Positions 34,580 through 43,548 of a DNA stretch of 64,000 nt are shown piece by piece. The number at the start of each line of letters is the position of its first letter. The first letter of the stretch is position 1. A model generated the notes under the pieces. That model saw only the letters and a program-made list of their open reading frames with translations, did not search any database and was not told the DNA's origin. This stretch comes from an uncultured Eubacteriales bacterium (lineage in GTDB: Bacteria > Bacillota > Clostridia > Oscillospirales > Ruminococcaceae): contig ONMZ01000003.1 in the NCBI GenBank assembly GCA_900319075.1, forward strand, positions 19,475-83,474, read 5' to 3'. Made by a program: the position numbers and the translations under genes.

Positions 34580-35452
34580 ATGGGAATATTCTCAAACGTC
34601 AGCCCACAGGAAAAGGCTGTAAATGACCAGATCCAAATGACACACAACCAGATCAACGAGCTTTACATGGATATAGGAAGACATGTTAAGCTGAACTTAA
34701 AGGATAAGATCGACGATCAGTATATCCAGAATGCCTGCCGCAACATTGATGATTGCCTTGCAAGGCTTCAGCAGCTCAACACAGACCTTAACGCTATCAG
34801 AGGCATCAAGCTTTGCACCAACTGCAACGCACAGATACCTATGGGCGTTACCTTCTGCCCTTCTTGCGGCACAAAGCAGCCTGATATGCCTATGAACAAT
34901 ATGGCTATGGGCGGCATGAATCAGATGGGCGGCTATGGCGTACCAATGGGTGCTCCTATGGGCGGACCGGTAATGGGCGGCGTTCCCATGGGCGGTGCTC
35001 CTATGGGCGGATACCCACAGCCTCAGAACGCTCAGTTTAACCCTGTATCCGCAGGAAATTCTCCTGCAAACCCCAACAAGAATATGATGAACGGCGGATT
35101 CCAGCCTCCTGTACAGCAAGCTGCGGTACCACCTGTTCCACCGGCACCACAGGCTCCCGCACCGGCAGATCCGGCAGGCGCACAGCAGGCAGATCCTCTT
35201 GCAGGTATCCCCCCTGTACCCCCGATCCCGGATAATAAACCGGAAAGCAAGCCTTTAGACGAAAATGTTGTCACCAACCAGCCCCAGCAGCCAAAGGCGG
35301 TTGAAGAGGAAAAGGAAGAAAAAACCGAATCTCCCGTGATCCAGCCGGAAAAGACAGAGGCACCTACAGGTGAGTTTATCTTCTGCTCTCAGTGCGGACA
35401 CAGGGAAAAAGCAGGCGTTGCTTTCTGCTCACAGTGCGGAAGCAAGCTTTGA
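34580..35452 (+). CDS. Double zinc-ribbon protein with Met/Gly/Pro-rich centre
   Basis: 290 aa. An N-terminal helical segment (about 1-75), zinc ribbon 1 (CTNCNAQIPMGVTFCPSC), a repetitive GAPMGG/GxPMGG stretch, Pro/Ala/Gln-rich disorder, an acidic Glu/Lys region and a C-terminal zinc ribbon 2 (FCSQCGHREKAGVAFCSQC). The domain order looks like an intracellular scaffold. No enzyme signature. ATG 34580 follows GAGGTG; the in-frame GTG 34571 is inside that site. Monocistronic, with high-expression codons. Confidence 0.78.
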   Translation: MGIFSNVSPQEKAVNDQIQMTHNQINELYMDIGRHVKLNLKDKIDDQYIQNACRNIDDCLARLQQLNTDLNAIRGIKLCTNCNAQIPMGVTFCPSCGTKQPDMPMNNMAMGGMNQMGGYGVPMGAPMGGPVMGGVPMGGAPMGGYPQPQNAQFNPVSAGNSPANPNKNMMNGGFQPPVQQAAVPPVPPAPQAPAPADPAGAQQADPLAGIPPVPPIPDNKPESKPLDENVVTNQPQQPKAVEEEKEEKTESPVIQPEKTEAPTGEFIFCSQCGHREKAGVAFCSQCGSKL

Positions 35453-35463
35453 TCCGAAAATAA

Positions 35464-35495
35464 CAGCAGGCGGGATATTTCCGCCTGTTTTTGTT
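35464..35495 (+). terminator. Terminator after the zinc-ribbon gene
   Basis: Stem CAGGCGG/CCGCCTG with a short loop and TTTTTGTT. Confidence 0.85.
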
Positions 35496-35530
35496 AAAAT
35501 GCAAATTTTTATAAAGAAGGGATTTTTTAA

Positions 35531-36130
35531 ATGTCATTGACAGTAAGAGAAGAACTGAGAGAGTACGATGTGATACTTGCCTCGTCTTCACCAAGACGCA
35601 AGGAGCTTTTAAACCTTATCTGCCCCACTTTCCGTGTTATACCGCCCCAGTGCGAGGAGAAACTCCCCCCGGAGCTTTCGGTGGATAAAGCAGCAGAGTA
35701 TCTCTCCGACCTTAAATGCAGATCTATTGCCGAGGTTTACGAAAACAGCCTGGTCATCGGCTGTGACACTATGGTGATCTGTGACAATGCAATTTACGGA
35801 AAGCCATCCGACGAGGAGGATGCCAAAAGAATGCTGCGTGCACTTTCCGGCAGAGAACATAAGGTCATCAGCGGCGTTACAATAGGCTTTAAAAAGAAGT
35901 ATCTTTCCTTTTCCGTAAGTACCAGGGTGAAATTTCATACCCTGTCGGAAACCGATATTGACTATTACTGCCGCAGCGGAGAGCCGATGGATAAAGCCGG
36001 AGCATACGGAATACAGGGATTTGGCTCTCTTCTTGTGGAAAAAATAGACGGAGAATATTACAATGTGGTCGGTCTTCCCGTTTCCGAAATGGCACAAAGG
36101 CTTGGCAGTTTTTTGGAAATATGTGAATAA
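35531..36130 (+). CDS. maf: Maf-like nucleotide pyrophosphatase
   Basis: 199 aa. Maf proteins hydrolyse dTTP/UTP or modified nucleotides to the monophosphate and pyrophosphate. Signature ASSSPRRKELL at the start, GCDTMVICD with the catalytic Asp, and DKAGAYGIQGFGSLLVEKIDG near the C-terminus, giving Maf subfamily a (dTTP/UTP). AAGAAGGGA precedes ATG 35531. It lies right after the terminator of the previous gene, and no promoter is evident in the 36 bp between. Confidence 0.92.
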   Translation: MSLTVREELREYDVILASSSPRRKELLNLICPTFRVIPPQCEEKLPPELSVDKAAEYLSDLKCRSIAEVYENSLVIGCDTMVICDNAIYGKPSDEEDAKRMLRALSGREHKVISGVTIGFKKKYLSFSVSTRVKFHTLSETDIDYYCRSGEPMDKAGAYGIQGFGSLLVEKIDGEYYNVVGLPVSEMAQRLGSFLEICE

Positions 36131-36154
36131 AGTTAAAAAAATAGTCATTTGCCC

Positions 36155-36183
36155 TTGAAAAGTCTCGCTTTTTGTGATACAAT
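36155..36183 (+). promoter_or_regulatory. Promoter of the SGNH-DUF4358 operon
   Basis: TTGAAA (36155-36160), 17-base spacer, TACAAT (36178-36183), 39 bp before ATG 36223. Confidence 0.65.
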
Positions 36184-36222
36184 ACTTTTGTGTGTAAATT
36201 TCATAAGTAAGGATAGAGATAT

Positions 36223-37125
36223 ATGATAGCGGACAAGGATAAAAGCCGCAAGCAAATGGCTCGTGTGCGTTTGCAGCAGAATATAGTTTCGCTGTGCTGC
36301 CTTTTATGCGTAGTTTTCGCTGTGGGCTGGATAATACACTCGGCAGGGAAAAAGAGCGATTTTCTCACCTCTTCTTCCGATCCTCAGAGCCAAAGCAGCA
36401 GCACACAAAGCTCTGTTTCTGACAGTTCTTCCAAAAACGACAGCTCAAGCGGCGACAGCCTTTCTCAGGCTGACAGCAGCATTACCGATTCATCTGCACC
36501 ACAGCCGGAAGATCCCGATCAGAACATCCACCCTTATGCTCAGCCAAAGGACACAGCGGACGAACTTGAAAACACTCTTTTCATAGGAGATTCAAGGACC
36601 GTGGGACTTTTCAATATCTGCGACAAGCCCAAGGCGACTTTCTACTGCGCTGTGGGACTGAACGTGCAGACAGTTTTCCAAACCCCGGCAATTGCCCTTG
36701 ACAACGGCAGCATGGGTACGGTGGAGCAGGCTCTGGCACAGGGTCATAAATATTCAAGAGTATACATCAACTTCGGTACCAACGAAATGGGCTGGCCCTA
36801 TTATGACAGCTTTATAGAGCTTTACAAAAAGCTTGTGGATACCATACGCAAGTACAGCCCCGATGCAAAAATATACGTTGAATCAATACTCCCGGTGACT
36901 GCATCAAGAGATCAGCAGGGAGATGCAATAAACAACAAAAATGTTCAGGCGCTGAATGAGTACATCAAAAAATTTGCCGCCGATAACAGCTGCACATATC
37001 TGCAGTGCGATAAGGCGGTCATGGGTCAGGACGGAAAACTCCCCCAGGAGGCAAGTCCGGACGGTGTACACCTTAACATTGATTATTGCAGATATTGGTT
37101 AAACTATATAATAGATGAAACATGA
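36223..37125 (+). CDS. Membrane-anchored SGNH/GDSL hydrolase
   Basis: 300 aa. TM/signal helix about 20-42, then a Ser/Asp-rich linker (about 50-95), then an SGNH esterase domain: block I FIGDSRTVGLF (catalytic Ser), block III as NFGTNEMGW (Asn) and block V SPDGVHLN (Asp-x-x-His). It acts outside the membrane, probably deacetylating a wall glycan or polysaccharide; the MBOAT/DHHW acetylation pair lies one gene downstream. AGGATAG precedes ATG 36223. Confidence 0.87.
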   Translation: MIADKDKSRKQMARVRLQQNIVSLCCLLCVVFAVGWIIHSAGKKSDFLTSSSDPQSQSSSTQSSVSDSSSKNDSSSGDSLSQADSSITDSSAPQPEDPDQNIHPYAQPKDTADELENTLFIGDSRTVGLFNICDKPKATFYCAVGLNVQTVFQTPAIALDNGSMGTVEQALAQGHKYSRVYINFGTNEMGWPYYDSFIELYKKLVDTIRKYSPDAKIYVESILPVTASRDQQGDAINNKNVQALNEYIKKFAADNSCTYLQCDKAVMGQDGKLPQEASPDGVHLNIDYCRYWLNYIIDET

Positions 37126-37146
37126 GGAAAGGAAAGGTAAAATTCT

Positions 37147-37683
37147 ATGAAAACAAGAAAAGCACTCTGTGCAGTTCTGGCTGCTACAATGCTGGCAGTA
37201 ACAGCTTTCGCATCCTGCGGAGAAAGTTCAAGCAAGACCTCTGACAGCTCTGCAAGCAGCACAAGCACAACAGCAGTTGAAACAAAGGAAAAGACCGCAA
37301 AGGATCTTAATGCTATCGCAAACGGTGTAAAGGATACACTTGATGATGCCGTAAAGGGCACAATGACAGAATACGACGAGAACAGAATAGAAAAAATAAT
37401 CGGCGTAAAGAAGGATCTTTATACAAAGGCAGTTTGCCTGGTAGACGCATCAGGCGCATCTGCTCACGAGATCGACTGTTTTGAAGCAAAGGACGAAAAT
37501 GCCGCAAAGGATATTGAATCTGCCCTCAAGACCCGTATAGAGAACCAGAAGACAGCTTTCAAGGACTATGTTCCTGCCGAGATGGATAAGCTCAACGACC
37601 CGGTTCTTGTAGTTGACGGCAACTATGTTTTCCTTTGCCTTACAAATAACAACAGCAAAGCTAAGGAAGTAATCGGCAAATAA
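37147..37683 (+). CDS. DUF4358 lipoprotein
   Basis: 178 aa. Signal peptide with lipobox AFASC (Cys about residue 23) and a Ser/Thr-rich spacer. A domain then resembles DUF4358: YTKAVCLVDASGASAHEIDC, a central DAKDxE-type helix and KDYVPAEMDKLNDPV near the end. Clostridial proteins of this kind sit beside surface acetylation genes; their function is not known. GGAAAGG precedes ATG 37147. Confidence 0.8.
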   Translation: MKTRKALCAVLAATMLAVTAFASCGESSSKTSDSSASSTSTTAVETKEKTAKDLNAIANGVKDTLDDAVKGTMTEYDENRIEKIIGVKKDLYTKAVCLVDASGASAHEIDCFEAKDENAAKDIESALKTRIENQKTAFKDYVPAEMDKLNDPVLVVDGNYVFLCLTNNNSKAKEVIGK

Positions 37684-37704
37684 TCAATAGCGCATTTTAT
37701 ATCG

Positions 37705-37739
37705 GTCATGTTCTGCTGCCCAGGGCGGTGGGACATGAC
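37705..37739 (+). terminator. Hairpin between DUF4358 and MBOAT genes
   Basis: GTCATGT..CTGC..GCCC pairs with GGGC..GGGACATGAC, a long interrupted stem. There is no U tract, so it may protect or attenuate the transcript rather than end it. Confidence 0.45.
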
Positions 37740-37789
37740 TCGATTTCATGTATATGGCATTTTAATACAAAGGTACGGTGATAGATCGG

Positions 37790-39205
37790 ATGCTTTTTTC
37801 AAGCATGGTATTTCTGTTTCTGTTTTTGCCAATAGTCCTTATGCTTTATTATGCCTCTCCACGCAAGGTGCGTAACCTGATACTTTTTGTATTCAGCCTT
37901 GTGTTTTACGCCTGGGGAGAGCCGAAATACGTTTTTCTTATGATAGCCTCAACTATTGTGGCGTATATCACGGGACTTTTAGCGGACAAAACAAAAAAAG
38001 GAAGGAAGCCATGGGTCCCCAAGGTCTCGCTTATAGTGGCGATACTGTGGAACATGGGACTGCTTTTATTCTTTAAGTACACTAACTTCTTTATTGAAAA
38101 TGCAAACAGCATTTTTGGTCTGAGCATAGAGAAAATGGGACTTGTGATGCCTATCGGCATATCCTTTTACAGCTTTCAGACCCTTTCATACGTTATCGAC
38201 GTTTACAGAGGCGACGTAAAGGCTCAGAAAAACTACCTGACTCTGGGTACTTACGTTGCGCTTTTTCCACAGCTCATCGCCGGTCCTATAGTAAGATACA
38301 AGGACGTTGCCGAACAGATGGCAAAGCGCAAAGAGACCATCAGCAACTTCGCTCAGGGCGTTCACAGGTTTACTATCGGACTTGGTAAAAAAGTCATCCT
38401 TGCCAACAGTATAGGCGCACTTTTTGATGCCATAAGCAATTCTCCCCAGGATCAGATGTCTGTAACGGCTTCGTGGATGGGAATAATCGCTTATACCTTC
38501 CAGATCTACTTTGATTTTTCCGGTTATTCGGATATGGCTATCGGTCTGGGCAAAATGTTCGGATTTGATTTTCTGGAAAACTTCAACTACCCCTATATCT
38601 CAGACTCAATCACCGAGTTCTGGAGAAGATGGCATATGTCCCTTTCAAGCTGGTTCAGAGATTACGTCTATATCCCGCTGGGAGGCAACCGCAAGGGCAA
38701 GGTAAGACAGTGTGTCAACATCATGATAGTGTGGTTCCTAACAGGCTTCTGGCACGGTGCAAACTGGAACTTTATGATCTGGGGAGTTTATTTCGGAATA
38801 ATTCTTCTTTGCGAAAAGCTTTTCCTGCTCAAGGCACTTAAAAAGATACCTAAATTTATCAGCCACATCTATGCGCTGATGCTTATTGTGATCGGCTGGG
38901 GAATATTTGCGTTTGACGACTTCGGAAAGCTGACACAGAATTTTAAAAATATGTTCGGCCTGTCGGGAGTGGACTTTGCCAACCACCAGACTTTAGTTTG
39001 GTTCACAGGTTATGCCTTAACTTTCGTGATACTGATCTTCACATCTACTCCGCTTATCAAAAAGATCGGAGAAAGACTGAAAAAAGCTGTGCCGGCTGTT
39101 TACAGCTGCGTTTTGCAGCCGCTTATGGTAATGGCGATACTGCTTATCTCTACGGCTTATCTTGCGGGAAATTCATTTAACCCGTTCCTTTATTTCAGAT
39201 TTTAG
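37790..39205 (+). CDS. MBOAT-family membrane O-acyltransferase (AlgI/DltB-like)
   Basis: 471 aa with about 10 TM helices. The MBOAT core is clear: WGEPKYVFLMI, PIGISFYSFQTLSYVIDVYR, FWRRWHMSLSSWFRDYVYIP and GFWHGANWNF with the catalytic His. It passes acyl (usually acetyl) groups across the membrane to an extracellular acceptor, working with the downstream DHHW/AlgX-like protein. ATG 37790 (MLFSSMVFLF) matches the family start; GTG 37778 with AAAGG upstream is an alternative. 12 bp separate it from the next gene. Confidence 0.93.
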   Translation: MLFSSMVFLFLFLPIVLMLYYASPRKVRNLILFVFSLVFYAWGEPKYVFLMIASTIVAYITGLLADKTKKGRKPWVPKVSLIVAILWNMGLLLFFKYTNFFIENANSIFGLSIEKMGLVMPIGISFYSFQTLSYVIDVYRGDVKAQKNYLTLGTYVALFPQLIAGPIVRYKDVAEQMAKRKETISNFAQGVHRFTIGLGKKVILANSIGALFDAISNSPQDQMSVTASWMGIIAYTFQIYFDFSGYSDMAIGLGKMFGFDFLENFNYPYISDSITEFWRRWHMSLSSWFRDYVYIPLGGNRKGKVRQCVNIMIVWFLTGFWHGANWNFMIWGVYFGIILLCEKLFLLKALKKIPKFISHIYALMLIVIGWGIFAFDDFGKLTQNFKNMFGLSGVDFANHQTLVWFTGYALTFVILIFTSTPLIKKIGERLKKAVPAVYSCVLQPLMVMAILLISTAYLAGNSFNPFLYFRF

Positions 39206-39217
39206 GAGGTGACTGTA

Positions 39218-40366
39218 ATGAGCAAAAAAACCGAAAGAATATCCCAGATCATTATGGTCAGCATCTTTATAATCTTTATCTTGGGCTTTTGTGTTTGGAC
39301 ATTCTTTACAAAGGACAGACAGTTCTCGGAAATGGAGAACAGAAACCTTGCACAGTTCCCCGAGTTTTCCTGGAAACAGCTCAAGGAAGGAAAGTTCACC
39401 CAGGAACTTGAAAGTTATATGTCCGACCAGCTTCCCTTCAAGGATTCACTTGTCACACTGAAAACCGACACAGACAGGCTTCTTATGCACAATCTGCAAA
39501 ACGGAGTTTATTTCGGAAGCGATGGGTACTACCTGCAAAATTACAAGGAGTTCCCTGTTCAGGTGAATAAGAACATAGGCTATGTTAACGAGCTGGCAGA
39601 GCTTTGCAAGGGCACAGAGATAGATTTCATGCTCGTACCAAACAGCATAAGCGTTATGAGCGACAAGCTCCCCTCGGTAAACAACACCGAGGATCAGCAA
39701 AAAACTATTGACAAAATAAGAGCCGGACTGGACAAGAGCATAAAGTTCTACTGCCCTATGGACGAGCTTAAAAAAGCTGCCGCAGACGGCGCTCAGCCTT
39801 ACTATAAGACCGACCACCACTGGACCTCTGACGGGGCGAGGGTGGCTTTTGACGGGTTCATGAAATTCCTGGGAGAGGACGAGCTGAAAGCAAAATACGA
39901 TGTCAAAGAGCTGAAGGATTTTATGGGCACTCTTTACTCAAAGGCTCCCTCTGCATTTTCTGCAAAGGACACCATGAAGCTTTACACCGACACAAATAAC
40001 AAGCTGACTGTTAAATATGTGGATCAGAACAAGACCACCGACACGCTTTTTGACAGTTCGTTCCAGGACAAAAAGGACAAGTATTCCACCTTCCTTGGAG
40101 GCAACTTCCCTGTGGTTGAGATAAAGGCGGATAACGCACAGCAGGACAAAAAGGTACTTATCCTGAAAGACAGCTATGCAAACTGTGCAATGCCTTATTT
40201 CACAAGTATGTACTCTGACGTGACAATGATGGATATGAGATATTATCATATGCAAAAGCTGACTGTTTCGGAATATGTAAAGCAAAACAAGATCGACAAG
40301 GTGATATTGCTTTACAATGTTGATTTCTTCAACACCGACACCAACTTTGTGGAAATGACATTCTGA
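39218..40366 (+). CDS. DHHW-family (AlgX/SGNH-like) polysaccharide acetylation protein
   Basis: 382 aa. A single N-terminal TM anchor (about 10-30) is followed by an extracellular SGNH-like domain with the name-giving YKTDHHWTSDGARVAF (about 190-205), FENRNLAQFPEF-type entry (MENRNLAQFPEF) and LKDSYANCAMPYF (catalytic Ser in KDSYAN). It is the extracellular acetyltransferase partner of the MBOAT protein. AGGAGGTG precedes ATG 39218. Confidence 0.9.
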   Translation: MSKKTERISQIIMVSIFIIFILGFCVWTFFTKDRQFSEMENRNLAQFPEFSWKQLKEGKFTQELESYMSDQLPFKDSLVTLKTDTDRLLMHNLQNGVYFGSDGYYLQNYKEFPVQVNKNIGYVNELAELCKGTEIDFMLVPNSISVMSDKLPSVNNTEDQQKTIDKIRAGLDKSIKFYCPMDELKKAAADGAQPYYKTDHHWTSDGARVAFDGFMKFLGEDELKAKYDVKELKDFMGTLYSKAPSAFSAKDTMKLYTDTNNKLTVKYVDQNKTTDTLFDSSFQDKKDKYSTFLGGNFPVVEIKADNAQQDKKVLILKDSYANCAMPYFTSMYSDVTMMDMRYYHMQKLTVSEYVKQNKIDKVILLYNVDFFNTDTNFVEMTF

Positions 40367-40370
40367 CAAA

Positions 40371-40403
40371 AAATATCCCCCGCAAAAGCGGAGGATATTT
40401 TTT
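40371..40403. terminator. Bidirectional terminator between DHHW and tyrS
   Basis: Stem AAATATCC-CCGC/GCGG-GGATATTT with an AAAA loop, flanked by A and T runs on both sides; it can serve both convergent operons. Confidence 0.88.
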
Positions 40404-40413
40404 ATGTCTGTTT

Positions 40414-41631
40414 TTATTTTGCAACTGCCTTGTGGAATACTTTTTTGCCTTTTTTGATAATGACCGCATCCGCCATATCTATCAATGTCTTGGGGTCGGT
40501 TATCTTTTCGTCGTTCACACTCACGCCGCCCTGTGTAACAAGCCTTCTTGCTTCACCGTTTGACGGGCACAGTCCGCACTTTACAAGCAATGTAAGAATA
40601 CCTATCTTTCCGCCTTCAAGGTCTGCGGCAGCTATCTCGGTGGTAGGCATATCATCGCTCACGCCGCCTTTTGCAAATATAGCCTTTGCGGCATCGTCAG
40701 CTTTTTTAGCCTCCTGCTCACCGTGAACGAGCTTTGTCAGCTCAAAAGCGAGAAGCTCCTTTGCCTTGTTCAGCTCTGCACCCTGCAAGGTCTTTTCCAT
40801 CTCCTCTATCTGCTCGATAGGAACAAATGTAAGCAGCTTGAGGCACTTGATAACGTCAGCGTCATCAACATTTCTCCAGTACTGGTAAAAATCATAAGGC
40901 GAGGTCTTTTCCGGGTCGAGCCATACTGCACCGCCAACGGTCTTACCCATTTTCTGTCCCTCGGAATTGAGCAGCAGAGTTATCGTCATAGCGTGAGCAT
41001 CCTTGCCCAGCTTCTTTCTTATAAGCTCTGTGCCGCCCAGCATATTTGCCCACTGGTCATCGCCGCCGAACTGCATATTACAGCCGTATTTCTGGAACAG
41101 CATATAAAAGTCATATGACTGCATTATCATGTAGTTGAACTCAAGGAAAGTCAGTCCCCTTTCCATTCTCTGCTTATAGCACTCAAAGGAAAGCATCTTA
41201 TTCACCGAGAAGCAAGCGCCAACTTCACGCAGAACATCAATATAGTTCAGATCAAGCAGCCAGTCGGCATTGTTTACCACCATTGCCTTGCCGTCGGAGA
41301 AATCTATAAAGCGGCTCATCTGCTTTTTGAAACACTCAACATTATGCTCGATAGTTTCCTTGGTAAGCATCTTTCTCATATCGCTCTTTCCCGAAGGATC
41401 GCCTATCATTCCCGTTCCGCCGCCCAGCAAAGCGATAGGCTTATTGCCTGCCATTTGCAGTCTTTTCATAAGGCAAAGCGCCATAAAGTGACCAACGTGC
41501 AGGCTGTCGGCTGTGGGGTCAAAGCCGATATAGAAAGTTGCCTTTCCGTTGTTTATCATATCGCTGATCTCTTTTTCGTCTGTTACCTGAGCTATAAGCC
41601 CACGTCTTACAAGTTCTTCATAACAAGTCAT
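40414..41631 (-). CDS. tyrS: Tyrosyl-tRNA synthetase
   Basis: 405 aa class Ic synthetase. The HIGH-type motif is [26 protein letters not shown] is typical of TyrRS, KMGKT takes the KMSKS role, and an S4 RNA-binding domain closes the protein ([21 protein letters not shown]). It charges tRNA-Tyr in the cytosol. It is third in an operon with a flavoprotein-like gene and a membrane protein, read from a leader with a TAC specifier T-box, which fits its amino acid exactly. Confidence 0.96.
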   Translation of the reverse strand: MTCYEELVRRGLIAQVTDEKEISDMINNGKATFYIGFDPTADSLHVGHFMALCLMKRLQMAGNKPIALLGGGTGMIGDPSGKSDMRKMLTKETIEHNVECFKKQMSRFIDFSDGKAMVVNNADWLLDLNYIDVLREVGACFSVNKMLSFECYKQRMERGLTFLEFNYMIMQSYDFYMLFQKYGCNMQFGGDDQWANMLGGTELIRKKLGKDAHAMTITLLLNSEGQKMGKTVGGAVWLDPEKTSPYDFYQYWRNVDDADVIKCLKLLTFVPIEQIEEMEKTLQGAELNKAKELLAFELTKLVHGEQEAKKADDAAKAIFAKGGVSDDMPTTEIAAADLEGGKIGILTLLVKCGLCPSNGEARRLVTQGGVSVNDEKITDPKTLIDMADAVIIKKGKKVFHKAVAK

Positions 41632-41650
41632 TTTCTTTTCCTCCGTTTTT

Positions 41651-42118
41651 TTATTTGATTTGGTTTTTATGCTGAAGATGTATCCCTATATGCCCGATCC
41701 CGAGGATAACAGTCGCTATCATCATCGGGATATTTTTTCCGTAAACGCCCAGAAGAAAGAAAGCAAGCACCGGCAAGGTCGCTCCCGCAACGGGGATACC
41801 AAGTATTGAACTGTACATATCCGCCATTGTCTTTTCGCTTGTGAAATAACGTATCCAGTATATCTCATAAAGAATCATTATTGCAAATGCCATGACAAGA
41901 AAAGCGCTCCACCCGCTGATGCGGATATTAAAATCACTGAATATAAGGCAAAGGGTGCTTACCAGCGCCTCGCCTATACGTTCAAGTGTGAGCAGTATCC
42001 TGTTTTCCTTCGGGGCGTATTTTTCGTAATCCTTCGGCTGATTCTTGCTCCAGATAATATTAGGGACAAAGAGCATTATCAGAAAAACAAGTCCCACATA
42101 CGAAAATCCAAAATGCAT
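41651..42118 (-). CDS. Multi-TM membrane protein in the tyrS operon
   Basis: 155 aa with four hydrophobic helices (about 5-22, 45-65, 70-90, 110-150) and the N-terminal motif [18 protein letters not shown], which I recall as common in clostridial proteins of unknown function. RBS AAGGAGAA precedes ATG 42118. It lies 19 bp before tyrS and 16 bp after the flavoprotein gene, so it is under tyrosine T-box control. A transport or sensing role linked to tyrosine would be speculation. Confidence 0.75.
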   Translation of the reverse strand: MHFGFSYVGLVFLIMLFVPNIIWSKNQPKDYEKYAPKENRILLTLERIGEALVSTLCLIFSDFNIRISGWSAFLVMAFAIMILYEIYWIRYFTSEKTMADMYSSILGIPVAGATLPVLAFFLLGVYGKNIPMMIATVILGIGHIGIHLQHKNQIK

Positions 42119-42134
42119 GGCTATTCTCCTTATG

Positions 42135-42611
42135 TTATTTCTCGTTAACGAGCTTTCCTGTCATGTGCTCTATCTCAAGCTCCATAACGACAGTCGCTCT
42201 TGCACACTTTTCGATCTCTTTGTCGATATAGCTTTCATCGTTTGTGAACTTATAGCTGAGCTGTCTGCAAAGCTCGATGGCTCTGTCAAAGTCTTCAACT
42301 ATCCTCATCCGGCCGAAGACCACTACGCTTTTTACGTTCAGCGCCCAGTCTCCCTCTTTCAAAAAACCCTTATCGTATACTGTAAAACAAACCTTGTCGC
42401 AGGACTTTACCGCATCAACACGGTGTCCGATCTTCCCTCCGTGAAAGTATATTTTACCGTCCTGCTCGCAGTAGTAATGGTTTATGGGCACACAATACGG
42501 GTATCCGTTGTCCCCTGCCATTGCAAGGACGCCTCTTGTTTCACTTTTAAGAAGATCTATGCACTCCTGCCGGCTGATTGCTTGTTTTTGACGTCTCATT
42601 TCCCGGAACAA
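42135..42611 (-). CDS. Pyridoxamine 5'-phosphate oxidase-family FMN-binding protein
   Basis: 158 aa split-barrel flavoprotein of the NimA-like group: GVLAMAGDNGYPYCVPINHYY, GKIYFHGGKIGHRVDA, KVCFTVYDKG and WALNVKSVVVFGRM. Such proteins often reduce nitroaromatic or quinone compounds. Start: the TTG at 42611 (reads FREMRRQKQAIS) has AAAGGG 9 bases upstream and sits after the leader terminator; longer frames enter the terminator, and ATG 42599 has poor spacing. First gene of the tyrosine T-box operon. Confidence 0.83.
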   Translation of the reverse strand: MFREMRRQKQAISRQECIDLLKSETRGVLAMAGDNGYPYCVPINHYYCEQDGKIYFHGGKIGHRVDAVKSCDKVCFTVYDKGFLKEGDWALNVKSVVVFGRMRIVEDFDRAIELCRQLSYKFTNDESYIDKEIEKCARATVVMELEIEHMTGKLVNEK

Positions 42612-42629
42612 TCCATCACACCCTTTCAT

Positions 42630-42901
42630 GTATAAAAAAACCTCTGATAAGCCTTCGCTCATCAGAGGACGATCAGATCGTGGTACCACCTCATTTTGTC
42701 TGCTTTTCACAAAACAGACCTTTGAAGTTGACTTTGTCAACTCCGCCCTGTAACGTGGGCAAACCGCACCCGACTACGTTATCACCGGGTGTGCTCGGGG
42801 ATGTATTCACCAGCCGCCTGCGTACTCCCTTTCACCAGCCGAGAGCTCTCTGAACGCCCGGAACAGCCGCTTACTTGTTCCCGTCATCACATTTCACATA
42901 T
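42630..42901 (-). promoter_or_regulatory. Tyrosine-specific T-box riboswitch leader
   Basis: Leader of about 270 nt on the minus strand. Stem I carries GTGAATACATCC with the specifier TAC (42805-42803). The conserved T-box AATGAGGTGGTACCACG is at 42695-42679, followed by the terminator/antiterminator. Uncharged tRNA-Tyr would pair with the specifier and the T-box bulge and permit read-through into the three-gene operon ending in tyrS. Specifier and last gene agree. Confidence 0.92.
42634..42668 (-). terminator. T-box attenuator terminator
   Basis: Stem CCTCTGAT/ATCAGAGG with a 12-base loop and a U7 tract; it competes with the T-box antiterminator. Confidence 0.9.
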
Positions 42902-42908
42902 CAAAGTT

Positions 42909-42937
42909 AATATATCACACACACCTGTATTTGTCAA
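42909..42937 (-). promoter_or_regulatory. Promoter of the T-box/tyrS operon
   Basis: Minus strand TTGACA (42937-42932), 17-base spacer, TATATT (42914-42909), just below the stop of the flavin reductase gene. Confidence 0.8.
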
Positions 42938-42945
42938 GCAGGTCA

Positions 42946-43482
42946 TTATTTTTTTACATATGCCGCAACTATTTCTCCGATATACTCGGTGTGGTATCCT
43001 CCGTCATTGTACCAGGCATCTATCTGCGACTTGTCGGTAAAGTATTCACTCTTCATTGCCTGTGCATAAAGTTTTTTGCAGACAAAGGCAACACTTGCCT
43101 GCTCAAAGATCGTTGAGCCGTCGGTGAACACCGGTACAAGACCTGTCTCCTTTGCTTTGTCAAAATCTCTTCCGCTGTGTGCGCCGCAAAACGCAAGGGC
43201 TTTCTTATATTCCTCACCAAAAAAGCAAACGCTGAAATATTCGCTTTTGTCCATAAACTCCTTAGTATATCTCTGGGGACGAATAACGGTAGCTATGGCG
43301 TTTTTGCCCCACATGACCCCGGCAAATCCCCACGACGCAGTCATGGTGTTCCAGCTTTTTTCGTCGCCTGCCGTTACAAGCATCCAATCCTGACCTATGC
43401 ATCTGAAAGGATTGATATCCATAGACAGTATCTGCTCACCCGAGAGCTTTTCAAATCCCAGTTCTTTCATTTTATCAGACAT
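42946..43482 (-). CDS. Flavin reductase-like FMN-binding protein
   Basis: 178 aa split barrel. Blocks NTMTASWGFAGVMWGKNAIA and IRPQRYTKEFMDKSEYFSVCFF match the flavin_reduct domain that binds FMN and uses NAD(P)H; FCGAHSGRDFDKAKETGL follows. Cytosolic; likely supplies reduced flavin or reduces a small substrate. AAAGGCGG precedes ATG 43482. It is upstream of, and possibly read through into, the T-box operon; no terminator was found between them. Confidence 0.83.
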   Translation of the reverse strand: MSDKMKELGFEKLSGEQILSMDINPFRCIGQDWMLVTAGDEKSWNTMTASWGFAGVMWGKNAIATVIRPQRYTKEFMDKSEYFSVCFFGEEYKKALAFCGAHSGRDFDKAKETGLVPVFTDGSTIFEQASVAFVCKKLYAQAMKSEYFTDKSQIDAWYNDGGYHTEYIGEIVAAYVKK

Positions 43483-43508
43483 ACCGTTTACCGCCTTTCT
43501 TTTTTATG

Positions 43509-43537
43509 ATTATACACCAAAAAACTTGAAATTGCAA
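43509..43537 (-). promoter_or_regulatory. Promoter of the flavin reductase gene
   Basis: Minus strand TTGCAA (43537-43532), 17-base spacer, TATAAT (43514-43509), 27 bp before ATG 43482. Confidence 0.7.
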
Positions 43538-43548
43538 GCTTTTTACTG

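Noticed and set aside
41632-41650. Search for a T-box directly before tyrS
   Set aside because: Only 19 bp separate tyrS from the gene upstream; the T-box is at the head of the operon instead.
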